This document shows positions 54,220 to 64,000 of a DNA stretch of 64,000 nucleotides, piece after piece; positions within the stretch are counted from its first letter, which is position 1, and the number at the start of each line of letters is the position of its first letter. Made by a program: the position numbers and the translations under genes. The notes beneath the pieces were generated by a model. It ran no database searches. It saw only the letters and a list, made by a program, of their open reading frames with translations, and was not told the origin of the DNA. The DNA comes from Adiantum capillus-veneris. Lineage: Eukaryota > Streptophyta > Polypodiopsida > Polypodiales > Pteridaceae. The DNA lies in the NCBI GenBank assembly GCA_014529385.2, contig JABFUD020000292.1, positions 1-64,000 of the forward strand, read 5' to 3'.

Positions 54220-55395
54220 TCATGCTTCAGTTTCAATAGCTCTTTGGCGGTGTTTACTCACATCCTTCGGAAATGTTCTACCTGATAAGTAAATAACTAT
54301 ATAGTTACTCCACTTAGGAACGAGTGAGATTTGGAATAATGTTACATGAGGTACCGGTGTTTGTTTTTGGAATTGAAGATATTTTTTCACAAATGCGTGA
54401 ACATCACTCCTCATGGTTGGCCAAAATACTCCAAGTCTCAAGATCCGTTGCATAGTTTGGTCTCCTGCAAAGTGAAGTCCTACTATGGTCATGTGTGCTT
54501 CATTTAGGTATTTGGGTGTTCTCCCCAGGATTAACACAAAATAAATATTCCATATTGGTTCTTTTGTATAGCCTTTCAGCTAGTAATTGATACATAGCCG
54601 ATTGCCCAATTAATCCTGGTGTAATAGGAAGTGATATCTGAGAATCCAATTGAGCTATAGTCATCAATGAAACCATATTTTCTGACCAACAGGGTATCAT
54701 TTTTACAGAGAACAGATATGCATCTGGTAGATCATCGTTTATCCCTTTTGGTGGTTCTCCTAAAATAATTCTTGATTAATGATCTGCTCTTTGGTGTGTG
54801 GTGCCTTTTTTTAAAACTACAGTGAAATCAAATAAGAATGATGAACCATCTCACTATTCTCCCTGTGTTACATGGCTTGTTGACCAAGTACAACAAAGCT
54901 TGGTGGTCCACAAAGAACACCAATTTGTTTGCTAATAGGTAATGTCTATACTTTTTTACGGCATAGATCATCCCTAATCTGCCACGTTCAGTTGTCTACT
55001 AGCATAAGAAATGGAAAAATCAATTTTTTCATCCCCTGGTTGAGCTAACATACACCCAAGGGAAAAATTGGAAGCATCAACATGTATATGGAATATCTTA
55101 TTCCAATCTGGTGCTTTCAATATTGGGGCTGAAGTAAGAGCTTGTTTAAGCTTCATGAAGGATTCTTCACACTCATCATTCCATACAAAGAGTGTAATCA
55201 GGCCATACATGGGTTTTGCGATAATAACATACATGTAAGTGAATCATTTGTAGTATCCACAATGTCCCATGAAATCCTCAATCCCTTTGATTGTTGTTGG
55301 TCTAGGCAATTTAGCATAACATGAATTTTATCCATATCAGTTGCTATGTCGTTTTTAGACACTTTATGTCCAAGAATTTTTCCTTGTATGCCCAT
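54220..55395 (-). pseudogene. RNase H and integrase N-terminal region, copy B
   Basis: Minus strand: LGHKVSKNDIATDMDKIHVM (RT thumb/connection), IAKPMYGLITLFVWNDECEE, APILKAPDWNKIFHIHVDAS (RNase H start), QPGDEKIDFSISYASRQLNV, then decayed tether and spacer words (TIVGLHFAGDQTMQRILRLG, VFWPTMRSDVHAFVKKYLQF) corresponding to the zinc-binding integrase N-terminus. Many stops and shifts. Confidence 0.8.
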
Positions 55396-55428
55396 AAATG
55401 TACACTTTTCAGGATTTAAGCAAATCCT

Positions 55429-56105
55429 TTAAAGTCTACATTTTTCGAATACCTTTTTGAGATGTTCAAAATGATCAGCTCGGATTGATGCATGTACACA
55501 TAAATTATCCATATATACTTCCAAAAAATTTGTAAGATATTCTTTGAAAGCATGGCTCATCAGTCTTTGAAAGATTTCAGGAGCATTAGTTAGCCTAAAA
55601 GGCATAACCCTATAGGCAAAAATATCCCATTCAGTTGCAAATGTAGTTTTATGATGATCTTTGGGATCAATTAAAAGTTGATTGTACCCCAAAAAATCGT
55701 CTAAAAAGCTATAAGCTTCTTTTCCTGCAACTCGTTCTAAAATATGCTCGGTGATTGGAAGAGGGTAGTTATCTCTAATAATGGTTGCATTCACTTTTTT
55801 GAGATTGACACATACTCTTAATTTTCCAATTTCTTGGGTACCACCACAATTGGAGACACCCAATCTGTGTGTTCAATTTCATAAATGAATCTGTCTTCCT
55901 TGAGCTTCTCTATCTCTTCTTTGATCTTTTTGGCAAATGTTTCATTATACGGCCCTTGTCTACTTGCTTTTGCATCATCTCTCATAGGTATGGTATGTTG
56001 ACAAAATTCTGGATCAACACCCTTGAGATCTTTATAAGACCAAGCAAAAATATCTTGGTATTCTTTCAGCAAGCTTAGCAAAAGCTCTTCTTCTTCTTCA
56101 ATCAA
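55429..56105 (-). pseudogene. Reverse transcriptase, copy B (catalytic site mutated)
   Basis: Minus strand: LLKEYQDIFAWSYKDLKGVD, KIKEEIEKLKEDRFIYEIEH, TDWVSPIVVVPKK, frameshift near 55830, KLRVCVNLKKVNATIIRDNY, FAYRVMPFRLTNAPEIFQRL, then EVYMDNLCVHAS. The second catalytic Asp of YMDD is Asn, so RT would be inactive even without the frameshift. Homology stops near 56095-56105, where spacer sequence begins. Confidence 0.88.
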
Positions 56106-56234
56106 ATGTCCTTTAGTCTGAAATGCTGACAATTTTGGTCCAATTTTCTTCAAATCAATTTTTGAACAAGCGTAGATGCATAGAAACATGCGAGGAAAAA
56201 AATTGTAAAGTCCAAACAAAAATTTACAACCAAA

Positions 56235-56256
56235 GTAAATGATTACAATTATTTAC
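56235..56256. repeat. 22 bp palindromic motif
   Basis: GTAAATGATTA CAATTATTTAC. Confidence 0.82.
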
Positions 56257-56528
56257 AGCTGAGTAATTTCTCCAACTTTTTGCAAACTTGGCATCAAAGG
56301 CTTGAAGTATATACCAAGTACATGCTTTGAGTGAAATATGGGCTCATTTGGATGCATAGGTTGAAAATGGTACCAGATTTTGGCTTTAGGTCTCTGAAAT
56401 AGTAGATATAAAGAAAATTTGAGATTTTGAGCTCCAAACTGGTTCAAACTTGGCTAGTAGGCTTAACACATCATGTACTTTGGATGTATGATGGCAAAAT
56501 AGTAAAATCCTCCCATTTTGGCATGAAA

Positions 56529-56550
56529 GTAAATAATTACGATTATTAAC
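56529..56550. repeat. 22 bp palindromic motif
   Basis: GTAAATAATTA CGATTATTAAC, 294 bp after the previous unit. Confidence 0.82.
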
Positions 56551-56812
56551 TTTTCTACCTAAATCTACATTTTTTGGTACAACTTGGTTCTACGCATTGT
56601 ATAGCCCCTGTGTATGTGATATGAGGTGATTTGGATCAAGAATTGTGGTCCATAACTCAAAAATTGACTTGCAAAGACTTCTTTGCATTTTTTGGTAATT
56701 TTTCAAGTTATAGGTGCTCATTTTGGCTCATACTTGATTTTTGGCATGTAATAGGTGTGTACACATGATAGGTGAGGTGATGATACAATTTTCAAGCAAA
56801 AATAGTGCAAAA

Positions 56813-56834
56813 GTAAATAATCGCGATTATTTAC
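56813..56834. repeat. 22 bp palindrome, perfect
   Basis: GTAAATAATCG and its exact reverse complement, 284 bp after the previous unit and identical to 50441-50462. Confidence 0.97.
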
Positions 56835-58499
56835 AGTAGTCACAAGTTTCTTGCAAAACTTAAAAATTTTGACATAAACACATTCTATACACCTAAAACA
56901 AGTCATATATTGAATTTGGTCAAGTTTGGTCTTGTCGGCATCACTTTGTGCTTTGTCGACTCTGAAATCACCGATATATGTGACTACACTGCCTGTTGAG
57001 TTGGTTTGTCACTTGTGAGGCTTTGGACTTGTCCGCAACATAGTCGTGAAGCAACTCATCCAATTCTGGCAATTCTGGCTCAATTGGAGTCAGTTTGTTG
57101 ACCTTGTATGTCGAAGTTGACGTTTTGTAGACTTCGAGTTGTTTTCTGCTTTTCGAGGGCTTTGCTTGATTGATTTCATAAAACCAATCATATACATTGT
57201 ATATAAACCTCGTAGGCAAGCTGTTTATGGAGTCAGAACCAAATTTTGGCATCTGCCAAAAACCTAGCTTTTCTACTGGGGACCCCCTCAACCCCTGCCG
57301 AATGGTCAACTGATGATATAGAAAGGTTCTATTATGTTAGGGCATGCTACAGTTCAAATCCCATCTGATTTGGTTGAGCTGACAGGCCACTATGGTCAGT
57401 TTTTGGTTGTAGGTCTTCGTGCACTGCTCGGATTCTAGGGTTTTTTCTAAGGGTTTAGACTAGCTACCGGCCATACAAAATGGATCATTGATGAGTAAAG
57501 AACTTACCCCTCATGTCTTGTGTGAGACGGCGCTGAAAACAGGCAACTCTAGACTCTAAAAGTATGCGCGAAAGACGTCGAAAAGCTCTCTCTGCAAAGG
57601 TAACAAGTGGAAATGAGGTGGTTTTAGCCTACCTGGGATATCTATATCCGGACTTCCCAAACCATTTTTCCCCAGATTCTCCCATTAGTCCTACTAGGCC
57701 GTGAAATCTATGTTAGACTCAAAAAATTTCCCGATCGAATTCTTGTAGCTCATTCTGCAAGAATTTCGCAAAAGTAGGTCTGGCCGCCTAATTTAGGCTT
57801 CCCGCTTCCATCTTCCGATTCCATTGAAATTTTTTGTGCTTGTCCATCTTGTCTTTTTTATCACTACCGTGTCTTCCATTTTTCCATCTGAGCTCCTTTG
57901 CTATTTATTATTAATTTTTGACATGTTTATTGAAAAAATCAAAGAAAATAACAAAATGCGCTAAAAAAGAAAAGTGAAAATCCAATAATTAAGAAAATGC
58001 ATTAGAAAACACAAATTTATTGTTTTTTGTTGAATCTTTCCAGTTTTAAGTCTTAATATTGAGAAAAATGATGAAAAATAACCAAAAAGGACTATTTTTG
58101 ATGATTTTTTGATAGCATATACACTATTTACACTCATCGGAAAGGTATTATCAATGAATTTTTCCTTGATGATGAATTATAAGGGCATTATTAGGTAATT
58201 TTACAAAAAATCATACGTTAACATCGAACTTTTTTCTCCCTCTTCAAACATTGCCCTTAATTACTTAGTGCCCTTCCATCCCTCCTAGATGGCGTACTCC
58301 AGGACGACTGTGTGCATGGGTTGAATAATCGTGTCTTATGCATAGCCATTGTTGGCTCTACCATGCTTTGAATGTCAATGCAATTTAAACCACTATGATG
58401 TGCAAGAGATGGGTTTTGAGTAACTAACTCAAGGGTTTCTGATGTCGAGGCTTTTTGATGCTGTCTTCCAAAGAGTAAATCTTGTAGCTTGTGTAGTCT

Positions 58500-59361
58500 C
58501 TATTTGATTGTACCATCAGGATACTTCAGCATGCTGATTGTCTGAGCTATTGGTAGCACTTTTGACTGTTGTTGAGCTTGTTCTCGCCATTGGTATGTTA
58601 GTGTACTTGGTGTGGAATGGTGTGGTGGAGTCTTATCAGAACTCTCCATTGCTTGATTGGTTTTACGGTTTGTGGAGAAGATAAGTGCTTCGTTTTCTGC
58701 CAAATCCATTTCAAGTTAGGCTACTCGCTCAAAGATGCTTATCTTTGTGTTTTGGTCCTTGGAACATTCTTTGGTTTTGTCGGTGATGTTTTGGGCACCC
58801 GGATTTGAATCGGCTTGTCCTTAAGCTGTGCTTTTGGTACCCAGATTTGCCTGACTCCTTGCATGCTACTTGTCAAGAGGATGGAGAAGATTGATTACTT
58901 TGTGGTTTGGTCTGCTGATTTCTTCCTTTCCATTCCTCCTTGCTTGGTGCAATTGGAACAATGAGTTGCCCGCCTTTAGGTGATAGCTTGAGCTGATTTG
59001 TATCCCAATCTGGTACTGCTTTGTATAACCACATCCAAGGAATTCCAAGAATCATTATCTCATTCATGTGTTCATTCGGTAAGCATACAAACTGATGAGG
59101 ATATGAACATCCATGTACTATCACGTTCAAGTTGACTACTCCCAATGTTGGTGCTGGGTTCTTGTTACATCCTTTGATTGTCGCTAATCCTGTTGTCAAA
59201 GACTGACTTGTTGCTTTCTTGTACGTGGAATAACTGACTGCATTTACTCTAGCACTTGTGTTGACCAAAGCATTTGTGCTATGATTGTTGAGTTGTACTT
59301 TAATGCGCAGGTCCATTCCATCTAACCATTCATCATCTGTTGAAACTGTATCTTTAGGCAA
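58500..59361 (-). pseudogene. Post-integrase retropepsin-like domain, copy C
   Basis: 162-codon frame 59361-58866: DDEWLDGMDLRIKVQLNNHS, ALVNTSARVNAVSYSTYKKA, TGLATIKGCNKNPAPTLGVV, PHQFVCLPNEHMNEIMILGI, PWMWLYKAVPDWDTNQLKLS, then a Lys/Gln/Ser tail continuing in other frames to about 58500. The layout matches a retropepsin monomer: active-site loop LVNTSA where LVDTGA is expected, and the distal loop ILGIPW. The catalytic Asp is Asn. The standard protease with Asp-Ser-Gly lies upstream near 63950, so this is a second protease-like domain of unknown role. Confidence 0.68.
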
Positions 59362-59369
59362 TTCCCATG

Positions 59370-60411
59370 TCAGTCATCTATTTCCAAAGTGTTGATAAGA
59401 ATCGATATCTGTTGATTACTGAGAGAAGCTTTCCATTTGAGTACCCGAAGCCAAGCTTGCTCTTGGTATTCATCAATAACCTGTTGTCGTTTAATTCTCC
59501 TTTGCTTGGCTGCATGCATTCTTTCTAGCAATTCATTGTTTAGCGGCAAATTGTATTTCTTTAAACGGCATCCACTAATCCAATTAGTCATTGGTTCACC
59601 ATCTAGGGTGGACAACTTAATTGCTCCGCTTAGAGACACATCTTCAATGATAAACGGTCCGTTTTCCTTTTTCTTAAACTTGGAAATGTGTTGCTTAAGG
59701 GAATAGACTAAAACTAAGTCTCCTTTCTTGAAGATTTTTATTATTGGATGGGAATCAAAAAACTGTTTTTGTTTTTGCTTTTGTGCATAGATGTGAACCA
59801 AGTCTTTCTGACAATTCATGCCCAATCCACTCAAGATTTTTAGCTACCCTTAATGTCGGCAATAGAAATTCTACTGGCAGTATGGCATCAAGACCATAAA
59901 CAAGGTTAAAGGGTGTAGCATTTAAAGCTGTTTTGAATGAAACTCGATAAGCCCATAGAGCTGCATGGAGATTCATTTCCTAGTATTTCCTTCCTGAACT
60001 AACCACTTTAGTCAGTACTGAGCTAAGAATTTTCATCGTAAGCTCAGCTTGTATGTTTGCTTGTGGGTGATAGGGAGCTGATTTGTTATGGATGACCATA
60101 AACTCATTAAGAAAATACTCGATTACCTCATTGAGAAAATGAGTTCCCCGATCACTAACAATTTCTATTGGCACTCCATATCTCGTGAATACATCCTCAT
60201 ATAAGAATGCGACAGTGGTTCTGGCATCATTTTTTTGAGTTGCTTTAGTTTCGGCCCACTTGGTCAAATAGTCCATAGCTACAATGATATACTGAGCTTG
60301 GGTTCTATAAGCAGGTGGTTGTATTGGCCCAACAAAATCTATCCCCCATTTCACAAAAGCTCTAGCCCCCATCATTGGTCTTAAGGGCATGCTATCTACA
60401 CGTGTTGGCAT
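59370..60411 (-). pseudogene. Integrase, copy C
   Basis: Minus strand: MPTRVDSMPLRPMMGARAFV, KWGIDFVGPIQPPAYRTQAQ (first Asp), VAMDYLTKWAETKATQKNDA, VFTRYGVPIEIVSDRGTHFL (second Asp), NKSAPYHPQANIQAELTMKI (Glu). Then 59976-59755 (MNLHAALWAYRVSFKTALNA) and 59834-59370, the C-terminal module (IIKIFKKGDLVLVYSLKQHI, ENGPFIIEDVSLSGAIKLST, DGEPMTNWISGCRLKKYNLP). The triad is intact; two frame breaks. Confidence 0.88.
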
Positions 60412-61555
60412 TTTTTCTCATTGACAAGTATCACACCTTCGAACATATTCTTTGGCATCTGCAAAAAGTGTTGGCTACCATATACCTACCATTAAGATTT
60501 CTCTTGCGGTGGTCTCACTAGAAAAGTGACCTCCAACTAATCCAGCATGTGCTTGTTCTATAATCGGAATATACTCGTCTTCATTTGCACAAAGACACAA
60601 ATGTTGATCTTTACCTCTCTGATACAATTGGTTCCCAATAAGAGCATAGTCTCTTGCTTCAGTTTCAATTGCTCTTTGACAGTGTTTTATATCCTCATAA
60701 AATGTTCGACTCGATAATTAAGTGACTAAATAGTTACTCCACTTAGGAACAGATGACATTTGAAACAATGTTACATGAGGTATGGGTGTTTTTTTTTTAC
60801 ATTGAGGACAATCCTTTACAAAGGATTGAACATCACTCCTCATAGTCAGCCAAAATACTCCAAGTCTCAAGATTCTTTGCATAGTTTTATCTTCCGCAAA
60901 GTGAAGTCCTACTATGGTTATATATGCTTGACTTAGATACTGGTTTTTCTCCTTAGGATTAATGCATAAGAGCAATATTCCATCTCGATTTATTTTTTAT
61001 AGCCTACCAGCTAGTAATTGATACATAGCCGATTGCTCGATTAATCCAATTGTAATAGGTAGTGGTATTTGTGAATCCACTTGAGCTATTGTTATCAATG
61101 ATACCATCAAGGTATCATTTCCACGGAGAACAAATAGGCATTTGGTAGATCATTGTCTACCCCTTTAGATGATTCTGTTGAAATAATCCTTGACAAATGA
61201 TCTGCTCTTTGATGTGTAGTGCCCTTTTTTACAACCACAGTGAAATCAATTCCAGAAGAATGATGAACCATCTCACTATTCTTCATGTGCTGCATGGCTT
61301 GTTGACCAAATACAACAAAGCTTGGTGGTCTACAAAGAACACAAACTTGTTGGCTAATAGGTAATGTCTATACTTTTTAACGGCATAGATCATTCTTAAC
61401 CCTTTTCTTTTAGTGGTAGTTTATTTCTTTTCTGCCATGTTCAACTGTCAGCTGGCATAAGAAATAGGAAAGTCAATTTTCCTGTCTCCTGGTTGAGCTA
61501 GTATACAATCGATAGCTAAATTGGAAGCATCTACATGTATGTGGAATATCTTATT
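60412..61555 (-). pseudogene. RNase H and tether, copy C
   Basis: Decayed frames. The RNase H start reads HIHVDASN with QPGD and ISYAS near 61440-61540; FTVVVKKGTTHQRADHLSRI at 61295-61107 is the end of RNase H typical of gypsy elements; 60975-60718 (AYITIVGLHFAEDKTMQRIL, RLGVFWLTMRSDVQSFVKDC, PQCKKKTPIPHVTLFQMSSV) is the HHCC zinc region of integrase. Stops in every frame. Confidence 0.8.
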
Positions 61556-62446
61556 TCAATCTGGTGCTTTTAATATTGGAGCTGAGATGAGAGCTTGCTT
61601 AAGCTTCATGAAGGATTCTTCACATGCCTCGTTCCATTCAAAGTGTGTAATCAAACTATACATGGGTTTTGCAATTATAGCGTACATGTAAATAAACCGT
61701 CTGTAATATCCACAATGCCCTATAAAGGCTTGAACGCCCTTGACTGTTGTTGGTCTAGGCAAATCAGCAATGACATGAATTTTTCCAATATCAGTAGCTA
61801 TGCCATTTTTAGACACTATATGTCCAAGAATTTTTCCTTGTCTACCCATGAATGTGCACTTTGTAGAATTTAGGCAAATCCTATAAAGTCTATATTTTTT
61901 GAATACCTTTTTGAAGTGTTCAAAATGATCATCTCGGATTGATGAATGTATGCATAGATCATCCATATACACTTCCAAGAATTTTCTAAGACATTCTTTA
62001 AAAGCATGGCTCATCAATCTTTGAAATGTGGCAGGAGCATTAGTTAACCCAAAGGGCATAACCCGATAGGCAAAAATATCCCATTCCATTGCAAAAGCAG
62101 TTTTATGCTGATCTTTTGGGTCAACCAAAAGTTGATCATATCCCAAAAAGCCATCTAAGAAACTGTAAGCTTCTTTTCCTGCAGCTCGTTCTAAAACATG
62201 CTCAGTGATTGAAAGAGAAAAGTTGTCTCTAATGGTCGCTGCATTCACCTTTTTGAGATTGACATATACTCGTAATCTTCCATTCTTCTTGGGTACTACC
62301 ACAATTGGAAACACCCAATCTGTGTGTTCAATTTCGTAAATGAATTTGGCTTCCTTTAGTTTCTCAATCTCTTCTTTGATTTTCCTGGCAAATGTTTCAT
62401 TATATGTATATGGCCTTTGTATACTTGGTTTTGCATCATCTCTCAT
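61556..62446 (-). pseudogene. Reverse transcriptase, copy C (best preserved)
   Basis: 296 uninterrupted codons. RT motifs in order: KEEIEKLKEAKFIYEIEHTD, PIVVVPKKNGRLRVYVNLKK, KEAYSFLDGFLGYDQLLVDP, FAYRVMPFGLTNAPATFQRL, EVYMDDLCIHSS (catalytic YMDD intact), GKILGHIVSKNGIATDIGKI, VKGVQAFIGHCGYYRRFIYM and the tether KQALISAPILKAPD. It belongs to the plant gypsy clade with the EHTDWVSPIVVVPKK signature. The frame is interrupted upstream (TAA near 62525), so the polyprotein as a whole is not intact. Confidence 0.9.
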
Positions 62447-64000
62447 GGGTCTGGTATGTTGACAAATTTTTGGATCAACACCCTTGAGATCCTTGTAAGA
62501 CCAAGCAAAGATACCTCGGTATTATTTTAGCAATCTTAGCAAAAGCTCCTCTTCTTTTGTTGTTAGGTCATTTGCAATGTAGGCAGGCCTAGGTTCTTCC
62601 CCTGGTTCAACCAAGTCTATCTTTTTCGCGTTCTCAGGCCCTTCGTAGGACTCGTCCTGTTTTCGTAATTCCCTAACAGGTTGCTCGACTATGATTTTAT
62701 GATCTTAAAGAATATACTTTTTGTAATGGGATGGAACACTCATTACATCCTTACCATCCTCTTCTGTGGTTTCCATTTTGATCGTATATATCTCCTTTAG
62801 AGCATTTTTCAACTCTTGATATTTCTTTTTCCGCTCAACTTGTGTCATGGTTGGCTCCTTGTCCTGTTTGTTTGGCTTTGCTTGAGTATCATTCCTTGTT
62901 TTTCTCGATGTTTTCGACATTTCTGGATTCTTGTTTGAAGGATATCTGCCAATGATTTTTTCCTTGACACAATCATGTGCATCTATCTGCATCAGGAATT
63001 GTGTTTTGCTGGAGACTGATAGCATAGGTCTAGCTTTCACGTTTTTGGTGTCTGTTTTTTGTCTATACCAATTTTGTCTTCTCAATTCTGGTTAGGAAAG
63101 TCAAAAACTTTTCCTCCCCTCATTGCATGAGTAACTTAGCTCTTACATGTTCTTTTTTTGACCCCGTATCTTTTGAGGTAGTTGAGTGTTCATCTAACTC
63201 ATATGTTGCATAGTAGTAGAGGTCTGAAAAGACTTGTTGAGATTTCATCAAGTCCTTGGATTCCTCGCTTTCATCTTCAATGTTGAGGGTTGAAATCATT
63301 TGGATGGGAATTATATCATAGCCGTCCTCATTGCAAAATTGAGGAGGCATAGACGTATTCACACATACATCCATTGCCGCTTAAATTTGATTCCACTCAA
63401 ATGGCTCAAACAAATGTTTCGGAAAGGTTCAGGTACATAGGCTTCGTCTGTGCAATCCCTTTTCTAAGATACATTCTTTTCGTTTTAAGCTCTCGTTTTT
63501 TGAAGCTCCACACATCCGAATAGGAGTGTCTTTGTTTAACCAGGATGGAAGCTTAGTTTCAGCCAAAGAGACGGAATCAAACTCTTGTATCGGTGTTTTC
63601 AAGGCATCTCTATAAGTGTGAGCTTTTAAATTTACCCTTGTTATAGATCCCACTTGCTTCAAGTACAGATAATTGTTTCCCCGATCTTGGATAAGCTGTA
63701 CCTGTCGCATGAAAGGTCTTTCCACTATGATTTTGTAATTGAGTTTTTTCCCAAAAGTCTACTATGGCAAAAGTGTGTTAATATTCAATCCCACAGAAAT
63801 TGACTATCACTTTTCCAAACAGCGCTAATGGTCTTTCAATATGTCCGTCAGCCAATTGCAATTTCTTTTCAGTTTGTCTAATGGTTGTCCCCAGGATTCC
63901 CATACTGCTTTCGTGGCTATGGCTATGTCTGCTCCACTATCAAGTATTGCCATGGTTTCAATGTCATTATATTTCACTGGAAGAGTTGTGTTTCCTTCTT
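62447..64000 (-). pseudogene. Protease and protease-RT linker, copy C
   Basis: From the right edge on the minus strand: an intact-looking protease active site (TMAILDSGADIAIATKAVWE, about 63960-63890), then QLIQDRGNNYLYLKQVGSIT (63725-63429), TMDVCVNTSMPPQFCNEDGY (63374-63120), and SKTQFLMQIDAHDCVKEKII, YPSNKNPEMSKTSRKTRNDT, ERKKKYQELKNALKEIYTIK (63085-62705). The linker matches 31857-33198 of the inner element. Frameshifts separate the blocks. Gag would be off the right edge. Confidence 0.75.

Larger units (their letters stand above)
18997..56105 (-). mobile_element. Outer Ty3/gypsy retrotransposon, family 2 (interrupted)
   Basis: Minus-strand element. From its 3' end: LTR 18997-19905, polypurine tract 19906-19920, 3' ORF (19957-21326 and 47729-49684), spacer with palindromic units (49740-52100), then retropepsin-like domain, integrase, RNase H and RT (52184-56100). 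A complete family 1 element (21327-47723) sits inside the 3' ORF. The two halves of that ORF read in one frame across the insertion site, which is the main evidence that both belong to one element. At about 56.1 kb RT is joined to a second copy of the spacer, so the element is rearranged or continues as 56106-64000. Confidence 0.8.
56114..58400 (-). mobile_element. Family 2 spacer between pol and 3' ORF, copy C
   Basis: Homologous to 49747-52100. Palindromic units at 56235, 56529 and 56813 (spacing 294 and 284 bp). A 113-codon minus-strand frame at 57309-56968 (FIYNVYDWFYEINQAKPSKS, ELDELLHDYVADKSKASQVT) is partly shared with the decayed copy near 50600-50880. The ATGAGGG-GTAAGT leader-exon signature is at 57514-57502. 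Confidence 0.68.
56106..64000 (-). mobile_element. Family 2 gypsy sequence, copy C (runs off right edge)
   Basis: Minus strand: protease (63999-63890), linker, RT (62446-61556), RNase H, integrase (60411-59370), retropepsin-like domain (59361-58866), spacer with palindromes (58350-56114). Domain order is identical to copy B. Protein identity with copy B is about 80 percent by eye over RT, so the two are related but not recent duplicates. It may be the upstream part of the same outer element after unequal recombination, or a separate element fused to it. Confidence 0.8.

Noticed and set aside
36272..56834. CRISPR-like array from regularly spaced palindromes
   Set aside because: Spacing (~285 bp) is far too long, units are homologous rather than unique spacers, and the context is a plant retrotransposon.

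Overview
The window is nuclear DNA of a plant with a repeat-rich genome. The signs are plant-type Ty3/gypsy and Ty1/copia retrotransposons, a primer-binding site complementary to plant initiator tRNA-Met, GT-AG introns, long GA/CT and CA microsatellites, and no operon structure. The wording of the gypsy polyproteins recalls elements of ferns and other seed-free plants, so a fern-like genome is my best guess (moderate confidence, from memory of the families). I found no ordinary housekeeping gene, no rRNA or tRNA gene and no CRISPR array. Almost everything recognisable is transposon, most of it decayed.

Layout. (1) 1-3242: 5' part of a minus-strand Ty3/gypsy element of family 1 (gag, primer-binding site, 5' LTR). 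(2) 3243-8365: intergenic DNA with a GA microsatellite, a 3-copy ~100-120 bp repeat, an apparently identical 104 bp tandem duplication and a 162 bp minisatellite. (3) About 8366-17875: a candidate large DNA transposon with imperfect terminal inverted repeats. Its left half carries plus-strand genes (9136-9439, 9550-10476 and a clean spliced gene 10722-12299). Its right half carries minus-strand genes: a long-tailed histone H3 variant at 13304-14200, broken by two TAG codons, and a multi-exon transposase-like gene at 14317-17282. The two convergent sets are separated by two near-perfect long hairpins (12484-12638 and 12978-13148) whose flanks are mirror images. This is the most unusual unit in the window. 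(4) 17876-18996: remnants of an unknown plus-strand coding sequence.

(5) 18997-64000: a nest of retrotransposons. The outermost is a minus-strand Ty3/gypsy of family 2, with its 3' LTR at 18997-19905 and its interior running to the right edge. Its 3' open reading frame is interrupted by a plus-strand family 1 element (LTRs 21327-22931 and 46176-47723). The outer frame reads on across the insertion point, and the flanking 5-mers ATTAT/AGTAT look like a worn target-site duplication. That family 1 element is itself broken after its RNase H region by a Ty1/copia element (about 26450-31180) joined to a second, truncated minus-strand family 2 element (about 31181-46031, 5' LTR 45113-46031). The last of these also holds about 6.7 kb of foreign repeats in its 5' leader (37085-43800). 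Right of 49.7 kb, a family 2 block of RT-RNase H-integrase-protease-like domain-spacer is present twice (about 49.74-56.10 kb and 56.11-62.55 kb).

Two properties of family 2 deserve attention. Each element has a second, catalytically altered retropepsin-like domain downstream of integrase. Its noncoding regions are built from diverged ~285-290 bp units, each carrying a 22 bp palindrome with half-site GTAAATAATCG. Many premature stops in the decayed genes are TAG where CAG is plausible, as expected from deamination of methylated CHG sites.
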